Source of the DNA: Planctomycetaceae bacterium | GTDB taxonomy: Bacteria; Planctomycetota; Planctomycetia; Planctomycetales; Planctomycetaceae | DNA: 7,228 nucleotides | Direction of reading: 5' to 3' | Assembly: GCA_947463775.1 (NCBI GenBank) | Contig: CANHVD010000285.1 | Coordinates: 1-7,228 of the forward strand | Shown here: positions 6,650-7,228 of the stretch, piece after piece | Layout of the letters: the number at the start of each line of letters is the position of its first letter | Numbering within the stretch: position 1 is the stretch's first letter | Program-made: the position numbers and the translations under genes | Notes under the pieces: generated by a model | Databases searched by the model: none | The model's input: the letters and a program-made list of their open reading frames with translations, nothing else | What the model was told of the DNA's origin: nothing

Positions 6650-6653
6650 TAAA

Positions 6654-7228
6654 TCAACTGCGAGTGCGGGAAGGCACAGTCACGAAACGATCGGGGCGTA
6701 GAATTTTTTCGCCCTGATGTCGATAGGCCGTCAACATTCCGTATTTGGCGACGCTGTAGTCCAGACAGGCCACGTTGACCGCGAGCGGTGCCGGCGAGTC
6801 TGCAAATAGCCAGTAATGCCCAATGAAGACCGGCGGATTCGTCGGAGCATACACAGCCGGACGCACTGTCGGCGGAACCGGCAACGAAGCCAGCGTCGGA
6901 TCCTCCATCGCCGGCCAGGAATACGACGCGAGCGTATGCTTCTCCGGAGGATCGTACCAGCGAATTCGGGTCCTCTCCCTCCGAGCCCCCTCGCGGTCGA
7001 CCAGAAAACTTCCTTCCGGAAGCTTCATCTCCGGGCCTTTCATGGATCGCTCAACAGCACGCAGCACTGGATTCCCGGCCTGAGTCGCATGAAAGAGGAA
7101 CTCCGCCGACATATGGCCATACTGAGCCGACGCGTCAGCGAGTGTCCGCAGATCTCGATCATCCCAGCACGCATGCACGACTCGCAAGGTACCAAGATCA
7201 AGAGACACAGGCAGCGTCCGAAACCAGT
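6654..7228 (-). CDS. Metallophosphoesterase (calcineurin-like), C-terminal part
   Basis: Only the last 190 residues are present; the frame is open to the window edge, with upstream codons reading WFRTLP directly before the part that could begin at a GTG at 7208. That GTG is therefore not the true start. The sequence fits the C-terminal half of calcineurin-like phosphoesterases related to ApaH and bacterial Ser/Thr protein phosphatases. A metal-ligand-type His lies in LRVVHACWD near the beginning, a second in GHYW, followed by VACLDYSVAKYGMLTAYR, which I recognise from a bacterial branch of this family. The N-terminal metal-binding motifs (GDxHG, GDxxDRG, GNHE) would lie outside the window. 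The substrate, phosphoprotein or dinucleotide, cannot be decided. The gene is on the same strand as dnaX, 187 bp upstream, with a hairpin after its stop, so it is probably a separate transcript. Confidence 0.85.
   Translation of the reverse strand, partial: WFRTLPVSLDLGTLRVVHACWDDRDLRTLADASAQYGHMSAEFLFHATQAGNPVLRAVERSMKGPEMKLPEGSFLVDREGARRERTRIRWYDPPEKHTLASYSWPAMEDPTLASLPVPPTVRPAVYAPTNPPVFIGHYWLFADSPAPLAVNVACLDYSVAKYGMLTAYRHQGEKILRPDRFVTVPSRTRS

Noticed and set aside
6467..6653. Possible 4.5S (SRP) RNA upstream of dnaX
   Set aside because: The conserved GGAAGGAAGCAGCC-type core is absent on both strands; only unrelated short palindromes are present.

Overview
This window looks like chromosomal DNA of a planctomycete (phylum Planctomycetota). 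The grounds are a DUF1207-type outer-membrane protein, a DnaX with a long Ala/Pro-rich linker and C-terminal tail, a metallophosphoesterase with a GHYW motif, moderate GC, and a palindrome-rich spacer of the sort I associate with that phylum. The assignment rests on recognising families by eye and is inference.

Layout. Positions 1-577 hold no credible gene: there is a block of short hairpins (about 121-336), then a candidate promoter and leader for the next gene. At 578-1984 (+) lies a lipoprotein built almost entirely of TPR repeats. It converges with, and overlaps by 7 bp, a gene at 1978-3417 (-) for a DUF1207 protein: signal peptide, disordered segment, then a probable beta-barrel ending in Tyr. 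Positions 3418-3878 are non-coding as far as I can tell and contain two sets of inverted repeats. Then come ybaB/ebfC (3879-4238, -) and dnaX (4283-6466, -), 44 bp apart in the conserved dnaX-ybaB order, probably co-transcribed. The recR gene that often follows is absent. A 187-bp palindrome-rich spacer separates dnaX from the 3' part of a metallophosphoesterase gene (6654-7228, -) cut by the window edge.

The genes fall into two themes: DNA replication and nucleoid (dnaX, ybaB), and cell envelope (TPR lipoprotein, DUF1207 protein). No mobile element, CRISPR array, tRNA or rRNA was seen.

The most interesting signal is inside dnaX: an uninterrupted run of ten A residues on the coding strand (5226-5235), at the junction between the conserved clamp-loader part and the tau-specific linker. 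The run contains the classic slippery heptamer A AAA AAC, and both alternative reading frames stop within one to four codons after it. This is what would be expected of a site making a short gamma-type DnaX of about 415-417 residues by transcriptional slippage (as in Thermus) or -1 ribosomal frameshifting (as in E. coli).
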